DNA of 14,194 bases from Candidatus Roizmanbacteria bacterium CG11_big_fil_rev_8_21_14_0_20_36_8 (GTDB lineage: Bacteria > Patescibacteriota > Microgenomatia > UBA1406 > GWC2-37-13). Location: NCBI GenBank assembly GCA_002796045.1, contig PCVM01000044.1, forward strand, positions 1 through 14,194, read 5' to 3'. Positions 8,501 to 14,194 of this stretch are shown piece after piece; the first letter of the stretch is position 1, and every line of letters starts with the position of its first letter. Made by a program: the position numbers and the translations under genes. Below the pieces are notes generated by a model. It was not told the DNA's origin. It ran no database searches and saw nothing but the letters and a program-made list of their open reading frames with translations.

Positions 8501-8700
8501 TCTGGAATATCTGGATTGAGTTTTTTTAACGAAAACCGTAAAGTGGGGGTAAGCAAAACTTCGCCACGATTTTCTCGTCCAAGCTTTTTATCTTCTGCAT
8601 CTGTAAAAGCATTGATATGGCAATTTTCATCTTGCCATAATTCTTTTAAGATACTTATAACGGTTTGCTCTACTAAATTATCTTCATTAAATTTATTCAT
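5584..8700 (-). CDS. hsdR: Type I restriction enzyme, R (nuclease/translocase) subunit
   Basis: At 1038 aa this is full length for HsdR, the subunit that translocates DNA using ATP and cuts it far from the recognition site. Seen in order are a PD-(D/E)xK nuclease (RPDV at 147-150, LELKAS at 161-166) and SF2 helicase motifs: I HTQGSGKS (297-304), II DEAHRSQYD (396-404), III GFTGTP (421-426), MWMTGFDVP (641-649) and VI QTIARANR (667-674). The C-terminal ~350 residues are helical and charged, as is usual for the part that docks on HsdM/HsdS. It starts 1 nt after the sduA stop and is followed by the HARE-HTH nuclease. The ATG at 8700 has no Shine-Dalgarno sequence. All key residues appear intact. 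Confidence 0.97.
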   Translation of the reverse strand: MNKFNEDNLVEQTVISILKELWQDENCHINAFTDAEDKKLGRENRGEVLLTPTLRFSLKKLNPDIPDSAIDEAVSEISRDRSTLPLVRANQEVYKLLKDGLNVNVKNADESDETVTIKFFDFENPLNNDFKIVSQMWIVGDIYTKRPDVTVFVNGMPLLLLELKASHKNLSDALKSNITPYKESIPKLFWYNMGIVISNGVENKVGSLTAPYEFYNDWKKVESEEDEAKTDLRTLLFGLCDKKRFLDIFENFILFDESKGEVKKIIPRYFQYYGVNSVFKNVKNRKNLDGKLGVFWHTQGSGKSYSMVYVSQKVLRKLRGNFTFVVVTDRTQLDGQAYGNFANVGAVYEKEVRATSIHNLKDLLQQDHRQIFTTIQKFQDIAEAVSNREDIIVMTDEAHRSQYDHFALNMRKALPNASFIGFTGTPLLAKGEEKTRETFGEYVSVYNFGQSIEDKATVPLYYENRVPFLKNVNENLDKDLEQVMNFYDLEEDAEDKLEKEFSTFYHIVTREDRLNAISRDIVQHFVSRGYDGKAMVVCVDKKTAIRLHSKVQNEWQRYLGKLRLELSNTTDEFKRDRILEKLEQHEDVDMAVVVSQSQSEIEDMAEFDIDMKPIRARIINENLEEEFKKADSNLRIVFVCAMWMTGFDVPNLSTLYLDKPLKNHTLMQTIARANRVYEGKKNGVIVDYIGVFKNIEKALALYASTLSGDDEIIRDKSELLEDLKKKIAQTKSSLKEKDIDIDLILKVSAEEKLKLINHYSDIVLSEERYKKKILNIASELQSAYKSVLPDPNAEQYYDFVIATTVLASRIRDIGSKSIDVSGVKRDLEELLDRSIQTGEYIIPQHKKIKDLSKLDANALKKFFEDLEDKNIQVEEMKSELADKIEELMKRNKKRKQFMDRLNSLLDEYNSGAHDIDKLFDDLVELAKDLTAEEERCIKENLTDDELAIFDLLVKDELSESEIMQVKKASRALLEKLQTEKLVLDWREKEPTRAGVKNTIFNIVYSTLPEPTYTEVDCEQKGLEVYNFVYERYGSFSYE

Positions 8701-8701
8701 A

Positions 8702-9778
8702 TTATTTGACCGGTTTAAACAACTCTAATGTTTGTTTTGCTCTTAATACTAAATGATCAAAAGTTATGATCGATATACCATGAAGTCTATCATTTAGAAG
8801 TCTATAAGATTGAGATTCAAGAGCTTCCCAATCATTAGACCTACCATGAACTATTAAACATTTTGGCTTTAATGGGTATATCCCATCATGATTTTCTGCC
8901 CATGTTTTACTATCCATATCTTTTTCAGTTTCATAGATGTAATTAGAACCCTGTGCTATCGCCGATTGTAATTCAGTATTAGGAACCAAATATTTACCTC
9001 TGTATAAATAATTCTTTCCATCTTTAGTTTTTTTCCAAAAGGGGAAGCTTGGTTTCTTAATCTCAACTATTTCTAAATAACCATCTTCCGTAATAAGTGG
9101 ATGATCCAGAGTTGATAAAATATTTGTTCTTCTTTCTCCAATAATACCTATATAGCTATTACCAAAAATCCATCGGTTCTTAGCTAATGTTTTCTGCCAA
9201 TATTCCTCATTTTCATCTTGCTCCAATTTCTTTTCCATCTCATCAATAACTGATTTTCTTGACTCATAAATGATTGATAATGAAAGTTTTGTTGCTAAAT
9301 CTGGATTAGTTTCAACTAAGGCTTGCCAAACATCTTCAGAGTATCCCTTTTTTAACAATTCAGAAATATAATGAGCACTATTTTGGCTTGTTACTACTAT
9401 CTGAAAAGTATCGCCAAAATCACCAACATCAATTAGATCTTTAAATTTATACAAGAACGAAATCATTTTCCAAAATTCCCTATACCCATCTTGACCTGTG
9501 TGAAAGGGTATTCTTATATGTGTTGCACCTGATTTTGTAGTTTTATCCACTAGGCTAATATCACTTTTTCTGAATACTAAACGTGGTTGATACTTGTTAT
9601 CTATATTGGATTTATGAAAGCTTATATCGCAAAGAGTTAAAACGCTTCCTGTCGGGCTTTTTGCTAAAATAAATCCATCATAAGTTTGTTGCCCGTCTTT
9701 AATTAAGCAATCGAAATTATCCACTTTCTCTATTATGAGATCTTCAATATTTGCTTTTGTTAAATCAAAATAATTCAT
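8702..9778 (-). CDS. sduA: Shedu anti-phage protein SduA (DUF4263 nuclease)
   Basis: The 358-aa protein matches the Shedu family, a single-protein anti-phage system. The C-terminal DUF4263 core shows EEYWQKTLAKNRWIFGNSYI (191-210), like the family's W..FL..NPWIFG motif. The nuclease strand DGYLEIVEIKKP (232-243) carries the ExK pair E239/K241, with D225 or D232 as likely metal ligand, and ELQSAIAQGSNYI (269-281) is the glutamine helix. The last part (CLIVHGR, IITFDHL) completes the restriction-endonuclease-like fold. The N-terminal ~170 residues form a separate domain, variable in the family and probably sensing. It lies between a gene of unknown function and hsdR, with 1 nt to hsdR, so it is expressed with the type I system. 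Family assignment is from motifs and was not searched. Confidence 0.85.
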   Translation of the reverse strand: MNYFDLTKANIEDLIIEKVDNFDCLIKDGQQTYDGFILAKSPTGSVLTLCDISFHKSNIDNKYQPRLVFRKSDISLVDKTTKSGATHIRIPFHTGQDGYREFWKMISFLYKFKDLIDVGDFGDTFQIVVTSQNSAHYISELLKKGYSEDVWQALVETNPDLATKLSLSIIYESRKSVIDEMEKKLEQDENEEYWQKTLAKNRWIFGNSYIGIIGERRTNILSTLDHPLITEDGYLEIVEIKKPSFPFWKKTKDGKNYLYRGKYLVPNTELQSAIAQGSNYIYETEKDMDSKTWAENHDGIYPLKPKCLIVHGRSNDWEALESQSYRLLNDRLHGISIITFDHLVLRAKQTLELFKPVK

Positions 9779-9785
9779 TTTTTTG

Positions 9786-9875
9786 TTAGTAACATTCTGC
9801 TAGCATTAGATTTTCTATTAATAAATTCGTAATAAATATTGCATAAACTGAATGATATTGATTAAATTTGTTCAT
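9786..9875 (-). CDS. Possible 29-aa micro-gene in the defence operon
   Basis: An ATG at 9875 opens a 29-codon frame, MNKFNQYHSVYAIFITNLL followed by IENLMLAECY and TAA at 9786. It fits exactly between its neighbours: 7 nt after the stop of the 319-aa gene (9883) and 7 nt before the sduA start (9778), in an operon where most gaps are that short. Its first 17 nt differ at only two positions from the start of hsdR. There is no Shine-Dalgarno sequence, and the peptide is partly hydrophobic in its middle. It may be a real small protein, a leader peptide that couples translation into sduA, or chance. It is not in frame with sduA. Confidence 0.35.
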   Translation of the reverse strand: MNKFNQYHSVYAIFITNLLIENLMLAECY

Positions 9876-9882
9876 TTTTCAT

Positions 9883-10842
9883 TTAGAATAACCTATTCTG
9901 TTGCGGATTAAAGTTTTCGTCCGCATTAAACCAAATGATTTTAATCTTATCTATTTTACCCTCTTGATCTTTAGTAGCTTTGCCATAAATACAAATATTC
10001 TTTTCTTGTTTTTCTGGTTTTAACAATTCAATAATGTCTGACACACTCAACCCCTCTGTTTTGCATAATATTTTCTGTTTACCAATTTCTTCTTGGTTTT
10101 TTCTAGCTTGAAATGAGAAGTGATACTTGTGTGCCATTCCATAATAGTCTACAAATTTGCCGATTATTTTAATATTTTCAGCCTTTAGTTCATCAAATTC
10201 CTCTTCCATTCTTTCTTCAAAGCTTAATTCTCTGTCGATATTAAAAAACTCCTTTTGTTCAAACTTAATATCAGCAATCTTATTTGTGTAATTATTCTCA
10301 TAATATCCTACTTCTAAAGATTCTTCTTTTTTGTCTTCTAATTGAATCAAGTCTCGTAGTGGTAGAGCAAATTCGCTTTGAGAATCATATAATTCTTTTA
10401 GGAATTTTTTCTCTTCACCTTGAATGTTTTTTGTTAGAACATAGATATCGCCATTTTCAAATACTTCTTTTGTTTTTTCTAATTTTTTCCCTTTAGAGAA
10501 AATTTTTAATGCCACTTGCTGACCAAGAGTTCCAAAGAATTGCTTTCCAAACTCTGTGATTCCTACACTTTTTGCTACCATTAATAAAGCTGTTGTATTT
10601 ACTACGGGTTGAACAACTGGGATAACTTGCTCAAGAAAAATATTCACTTCAGTTGAACCTTTTTTTATATCTCCTAACTTTAATGAAATATTTTTTGATT
10701 CATCTGCTTTAGCAAATTTAATAAATAACTTGTTCAATGCGATTAGTGAATTCCCTATTTTCTCGATATCAATCCTTCCCTCATCGACAGATGGCCCAGA
10801 AAATTTTAGATATCCTATAAATTGCGTTTTGTCTTGTGTCAT
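9883..10842 (-). CDS. Conserved-looking 319-aa protein of unknown function, RM/Shedu-linked
   Basis: I do not recognise a characterised family. The N-terminal FIGYLKFSGPSVDEGRIDIE and the next ~45 residues, IGNSLIALNKLF and KKGSTEVNIFLEQ, recall a group of bacterial hypothetical proteins that begin with a GP...G.xDI pattern. A hydrophobic stretch at ~69-91 (VIPVVQPVVNTTALLMVAKS) may be a membrane or core helix. The middle (~115-225) is charged and helical (Lys/Glu rich). The end (~228-310; KIIGKFVDYYGM, HKYHFSFQAR, IKIIWF) looks like a small beta barrel. It starts 1 nt after hsdS and its stop lies 104 nt before sduA, so it belongs to the operon and may assist SduA or the type I complex. Role not assigned. 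Confidence 0.8.
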   Translation of the reverse strand: MTQDKTQFIGYLKFSGPSVDEGRIDIEKIGNSLIALNKLFIKFAKADESKNISLKLGDIKKGSTEVNIFLEQVIPVVQPVVNTTALLMVAKSVGITEFGKQFFGTLGQQVALKIFSKGKKLEKTKEVFENGDIYVLTKNIQGEEKKFLKELYDSQSEFALPLRDLIQLEDKKEESLEVGYYENNYTNKIADIKFEQKEFFNIDRELSFEERMEEEFDELKAENIKIIGKFVDYYGMAHKYHFSFQARKNQEEIGKQKILCKTEGLSVSDIIELLKPEKQEKNICIYGKATKDQEGKIDKIKIIWFNADENFNPQQNRLF

Positions 10843-10843
10843 G

Positions 10844-12046
10844 CTAATTATTTAATCTTCTAATACCAGTAATTAAGTTTTCAATCATTAAATCTCTGAT
10901 ATCTGACAATACCCTGATGTTTTTTGATAATATTCTGATTTCATTAAGATAGGGCGTCGCAATGTTTTCAAAAGCATCTGTAACATTAGAATCTAGATAA
11001 ATAAAACCTAGTTTTTCTAACTCATTTTTATTAATTGATTTGTAAATAGCCCCATTCCCCAACATATCTTTTTCAGTAAATCTGTTTAAAAACATAGAAA
11101 TAAGGAAAGTTTGTCGATTTTTCTTTTCCTTAATCGAAGCCAAACCCCTACCTAGTATTATTTTTTCGGTGGCAATATTCAGTCTTCCAACAGGTGCTCT
11201 TACACTAAAAAGTAGATCATTAGCTTCAGCCAGCCTATTTCCACTAGTAGAATATATCTTGTTTGTTGGAAAAATAGATCCAAAATCTCTTACACCCTGA
11301 TGAAAAGGAAGGCCCTCATTTCTTTGGTTATAGAATTTTGATTGTGGCGACTGCCCCATGATTATTTTCGCAAAACTAGAGAGTGGTTTTACCTCCCACT
11401 CCTCTGGGATCATTCCAAACGTAGTTCCACTATCCATCATTTTAATTTTTTCGTGTCCTGGAAATTTGAATTTTACAAACCATTGTGTATAAAGTCTTTG
11501 AGCCATTTCTTCAAGAGTTTTTATACGTTTTTCATTGTTTTCAATTAAATCATCATAACTGGAAATTACATGTGCAAGTCTTTTTTGTGTGCTATTGTTA
11601 GGCAAATTAAACTCAAAACTTTTAAGCAAAGGTGCATTTGCTTGTGGCTGGGCAGCACCACTTTTTGTTGAGTTTACAAATTTTTTAAAAATAATTGATT
11701 CAATTAACAAACCGAAAAACGTTCTGTTTACATCTTTGTTTTTAGGAATGATGCGTATTAAATACGATGCAAAAATTGAATCAACATTATGTCTTATTAG
11801 TTTGGCACAACCTGCAGAAGCACCAATCCGAGCAACAACAATATCCCCCTTTTTTAAGGCATACTGCTGCCTTTTTTTTTCTTCTATCTTACAGTGAGGA
11901 ACACTAGACCAGTCAATATATGTTGAAGATATATCTGTAATTCGAAGATACTTAGGCCCGATGTTTTCACTAGACGATGTAGTTGTGTACCCATACTGCA
12001 TATCTACAACATCCCCTAGTTTCACCTTTCTCCATTCAGCTTTCAT
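10844..12046 (-). CDS. hsdS: Type I restriction-modification specificity subunit
   Basis: This 400-aa HsdS sets the DNA sequence recognised by the HsdM/HsdR complex. Two target recognition domains are seen. TRD1 (~5-150) starts WRKVKLGDVVDMQYG and contains KKGDIVVARIGASAG; TRD2 (~216-350) starts IPEEWEVKPLSSFAKIIMGQ and contains ANDLLFSVRAPVGRLN. Conserved helices follow each (~156-190 with QKRLAHVISSYDDLIENNEK and RLYTQWF; ~360-395), forming the usual pseudo-dyad. The target is therefore bipartite, but its bases cannot be read from the sequence. The start at 12046 overlaps the end of the rhuM-like gene by 11 nt and has a good Shine-Dalgarno sequence within it. An A9 tract lies at codons ~56-59. 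Confidence 0.95.
   Translation of the reverse strand: MKAEWRKVKLGDVVDMQYGYTTTSSSENIGPKYLRITDISSTYIDWSSVPHCKIEEKKRQQYALKKGDIVVARIGASAGCAKLIRHNVDSIFASYLIRIIPKNKDVNRTFFGLLIESIIFKKFVNSTKSGAAQPQANAPLLKSFEFNLPNNSTQKRLAHVISSYDDLIENNEKRIKTLEEMAQRLYTQWFVKFKFPGHEKIKMMDSGTTFGMIPEEWEVKPLSSFAKIIMGQSPQSKFYNQRNEGLPFHQGVRDFGSIFPTNKIYSTSGNRLAEANDLLFSVRAPVGRLNIATEKIILGRGLASIKEKKNRQTFLISMFLNRFTEKDMLGNGAIYKSINKNELEKLGFIYLDSNVTDAFENIATPYLNEIRILSKNIRVLSDIRDLMIENLITGIRRLNN
11872..11880 (-). repeat. A9 homopolymer within hsdS
   Basis: On the coding strand nine consecutive A lie in GAA-AAA-AAA-AGG (hsdS codons ~56-59, Glu-Lys-Lys-Arg). It is the longest run seen within a coding region here and sits in the first recognition domain. 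Slippage by one base would end HsdS early, so it is a possible phase-variation or frameshift site. Confidence 0.6.
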
Positions 12047-13097
12047 TTTTACCCTCCCTTTTCTCCAGATATTTTTTTATCTCCTTATCAAAATCACTTA
12101 AATATTCTCTATCTTGTACAGGTTTATATTTTTTGTACTCTTCAAGTGCTAACTTTTCTGCAACTTTATGAGAAACTTTTCCTGCATTATGCAATATCTC
12201 ATATTCACTAAAATCCAAGAAAGCATCCAACCTGGTCCTCCAGTCTTGCATCCTCATGATTTTTCCTCGTGCTACTTGCATTTCTGCATAGTCGAGATAC
12301 ATGTTTCCTATCCTATTCAAATGAGCCAGTTCTTTTTGATTCAGATAATTTTTTGCTATAACAACGTCACTCGACATAATTTTTCCTGTGGGAGATTTTC
12401 TCCATGTGGTCAGCCCCATTTTATCCTTTTTGCTATCGACTCTGCCAGCTACTATTTCAGCCGCAGTCTGACCTGTAATCGCAAAGTGTAACTTGTTTTG
12501 GACTGTTGCAAAAAACTCCTTTGTTTCTTTTGCATTTGCAGAGTAATCAAAAGAGGTTGCATAAATATCTGTAATTTTTTGATATATACGCCTTTCGCTT
12601 GTACGTATATCTTTGATTTCTTCGTACAAATCATCAAAATATCTAGTGCTAAATCTTGATCCATATTTCATCCTATCGCTATCAAGTGCGTAGCCCTTCT
12701 GTATATAGTTTTTCAAAATGTCGGTTGCCCATCTGCGAAATTCGATGCCCCTTTCGGAATTTACTCTATAACCAACTGCAATAATCACTTCTAAGGAATA
12801 CATTTTTGTGGTTCTTTCAATTTTTCGACCTCCTTCATTTTGAACTTGTAAGAAATCCTTACAAGTTGCCGACGGATCAATTTCTCGATCAGCAAATATC
12901 CGCTTAAGGTGTTGAGTAATATTTTGTGGAGTAGTATCAAAAAGTTCTGCTATTTTCTTTTGCGTAAGCCAAATATTCTCTTCTGCAAACATCACTTCTA
13001 TATGGATTAACCCATCTAAAGATTGATAGAACACAATTCTGTTGTCAGGAAGTTTTTTAAATATATTTTTAGCAACGACATTGTCAGTTTTTCTCAT
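12036..13097 (-). CDS. RhuM-family protein within the type I RM operon
   Basis: This ~353-aa protein belongs to the RhuM (virulence RhuM, COG3943) group, of unknown biochemical role and often found among RM genes. Family features seen are an N-terminal IHIEVMFAEENIWLTQKKIA strand-helix start, a helix-turn-helix (~43-66, LTQKKIAELFDTTPQNITQH), YSLEVIIAVGYRVNSERGIEFRRWA (~100-124) and, later, a C-terminal domain with MGLTTWRKSPTGK, LNRIGNMYLDYAEMQ and MRMQDWRTRLDAFLDFSEYE. It probably binds DNA through the HTH. I chose the ATG at 13097 because it overlaps the hsdM stop in an ATGA, a usual coupling arrangement. A TTG at 13112 would add five residues. It ends 11 nt inside hsdS. Confidence 0.87.
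   Translation of the reverse strand: MRKTDNVVAKNIFKKLPDNRIVFYQSLDGLIHIEVMFAEENIWLTQKKIAELFDTTPQNITQHLKRIFADREIDPSATCKDFLQVQNEGGRKIERTTKMYSLEVIIAVGYRVNSERGIEFRRWATDILKNYIQKGYALDSDRMKYGSRFSTRYFDDLYEEIKDIRTSERRIYQKITDIYATSFDYSANAKETKEFFATVQNKLHFAITGQTAAEIVAGRVDSKKDKMGLTTWRKSPTGKIMSSDVVIAKNYLNQKELAHLNRIGNMYLDYAEMQVARGKIMRMQDWRTRLDAFLDFSEYEILHNAGKVSHKVAEKLALEEYKKYKPVQDREYLSDFDKEIKKYLEKREGKNES
12052..12060 (-). promoter_or_regulatory. Ribosome binding site of hsdS
   Basis: AAGGGAGGG lies within the last codons of the rhuM-like gene and ends 5 nt before the ATG at 12046. It supports that start, which overlaps the upstream gene. Most other starts in this operon have no such site, so HsdS may be translated more independently. 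Confidence 0.7.
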
Positions 13098-14194
13098 AAG
13101 ATCTTTTTCCAATCTTCAACAATTTTATCCTCTAACTTGTGGGCTTCTTTTGTTAAAGTTGTAAAATCATTTATCAACTTTTTCATTCTCTTTCCAAAAT
13201 CAACACCATCAGTAGGTTTTTCTATAATCTCCACATATCTACCTGGATTTAGTGAATAATCGTTGGCTTTTATCTCTTCTAAAGTTGCTACTTTGCATCT
13301 CCCTTTTATATCTTCATATTTTTCAGCGTCTTTTTCCCCTCTATATCTTCTTACGATACTTGCTATTTCCTGTATTTGTTCTAATGTCCACGTATTGTGT
13401 GCTCTATCTATTGGGGTAAAAATATCCTGCGCATTAATAAATAGAACTTTCCCTTTTCTTTTTGTATTTTTCTTGTCTTTATCGAAAAACCATAAAGTAC
13501 AAGAAAGTGTTACATTTAAAAACATGTTGGAGCCAACTCCTATCATCACATCCACAATGTCTGACTCGATCAGTTTTTTAAGAATTACCTTCTCAGCATG
13601 GCTTGCGTCACTTGCAGAATTTGCCATAACAAAACCTGCTCGTCCTTTTTCATTTAAAGAATTTGCAAATATTTGTGCCCAAAGAAAGTTAGCATTGGTA
13701 ACCTCTCCTTTCTGAGTTAAGGGGAGGCCTAAATAAAATCTTTCATCGCCCTCAATCTTTTTAGGGTCAATTACTACTTGCTTATTTTTGTCTACGCCAC
13801 TTACATTAAAGGGGGGATTAGCCAGAACAAAATCAAACTTGTTACTACTTTTAAAAGGATCCTCATAGTACGAATTGGCCTGAACAATTTTTCCAGATAG
13901 ACCATGAATTGCAAGATTCATTTTAGCAATGTTTACGGTACTACTAGTTTTTTCTTGACCAAAAATAGTGATTTTATCCATTACAGAAACACCATATTCT
14001 TTATGTCTTCTGACAAATTCAGCAGACTGTACAAACATACCCCCACTACCGCAAGCTGGGTCATAAATTCTGCCTTTGTAAGGCTCTAGCACTTCTACCA
14101 TAAGTTTTACAATTGGTTGTGCTGTAAAAAATTCACCACCATTTTGTCCTTCTGCTAGTGCAAACTGACCCAAGAAATATTCATAAATACCACC
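13094..14194 (-). CDS. hsdM: Type I modification methyltransferase subunit (5' end outside window)
   Basis: HsdM is the N6-adenine methyltransferase subunit that protects host DNA and with HsdS forms the recognition core. About 366 residues are visible and the frame stays open through the right edge (GGIYEYFLGQFALAEGQNGG), so the N-terminal helical domain of roughly 150 residues is missing; the TTG at 14173 is not the start. Seen are GGEFFTAQPIVKLMVEVL, the AdoMet-binding motif I DPACGSGGMF (visible ~45-54), and the catalytic motif IV NPPF (~126-129) in FVLANPPFNVSG. Further downstream GRAGFVMANS and NPGRYVE are typical of HsdM. The C-terminal helix (TTLTKEAHKLEDKIVEDW) would contact HsdS. 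It is the first gene visible in the operon; its promoter lies outside. Confidence 0.96.
   Translation of the reverse strand, partial: GGIYEYFLGQFALAEGQNGGEFFTAQPIVKLMVEVLEPYKGRIYDPACGSGGMFVQSAEFVRRHKEYGVSVMDKITIFGQEKTSSTVNIAKMNLAIHGLSGKIVQANSYYEDPFKSSNKFDFVLANPPFNVSGVDKNKQVVIDPKKIEGDERFYLGLPLTQKGEVTNANFLWAQIFANSLNEKGRAGFVMANSASDASHAEKVILKKLIESDIVDVMIGVGSNMFLNVTLSCTLWFFDKDKKNTKRKGKVLFINAQDIFTPIDRAHNTWTLEQIQEIASIVRRYRGEKDAEKYEDIKGRCKVATLEEIKANDYSLNPGRYVEIIEKPTDGVDFGKRMKKLINDFTTLTKEAHKLEDKIVEDWKKIL

Noticed and set aside
12168..12491. 107-codon + strand open frame
   Set aside because: Antisense to the rhuM-like gene, with no ribosome binding site and no recognisable motif.
13263..13715. 150-codon + strand open frame
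   Set aside because: It lies fully antisense to hsdM, shows no family motif and has a composition expected of an AT-rich antisense frame.
14171..14173. TTG as start of hsdM
   Set aside because: Upstream codons GGIYEYF continue the conserved HsdM sequence to the window edge.

Overview
The window is about 14.2 kb of AT-rich bacterial DNA that uses the standard code: UGA is a genuine stop for several genes and tryptophan is UGG. A strong AAAGGAGG-type ribosome binding site occurs in one place, but many starts have no Shine-Dalgarno sequence. The organism cannot be named from the sequence. A low-GC bacterium fits, and a candidate-phylum (Patescibacteria-like) genome is one option suggested by the type of small accessory genes, but this is only an impression. 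No tRNA, rRNA, CRISPR array, transposase or integrase is visible.

Left part (1-3900): the 3' end of a GH13 alpha-glucosidase on the + strand converges, with a 7-nt gap, on a minus-strand UvrA-like ABC ATPase of the shortened, UvrB-independent type (747 aa). This is transcribed divergently from a MerR-family regulator with a GyrI-like effector domain. The 65-bp divergent region holds a 17-bp palindrome inside a 19-bp promoter spacer that points toward the uvrA-like gene, the classic layout of a MerR-activated promoter. The pair looks like a drug- or toxin-inducible DNA-protection or resistance module.

Middle (3901-4445): a scar region. A strong ribosome binding site and the first ~33 codons of a DUF2958-like gene are joined directly to the last ~50 codons of an RBBP9-type serine hydrolase, in another frame. 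Upstream of it lies a ~170-bp structured element with nested inverted repeats (12-bp outer arms, 11-bp inner arms, further hairpins).

Right part (4446-14194): one tightly packed minus-strand operon, which continues past the right edge. In transcription order it holds hsdM (5' end missing), rhuM-like, hsdS, a 319-aa protein of unknown function, a possible 29-aa micro-gene, a Shedu-type nuclease (sduA, DUF4263), hsdR, a HARE-HTH/PD-(D/E)xK nuclease and a small three-helix membrane protein. Gaps between genes are 1-23 nt or overlaps. The whole is a type I restriction-modification system whose operon carries at least two further putative anti-phage nucleases plus unknown partners, that is, a composite defence operon. 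Three start sites in it share nearly the same first 17 nt (Met-Asn-Lys-Phe-Asn), and hsdS carries an A9 tract early in its reading frame.
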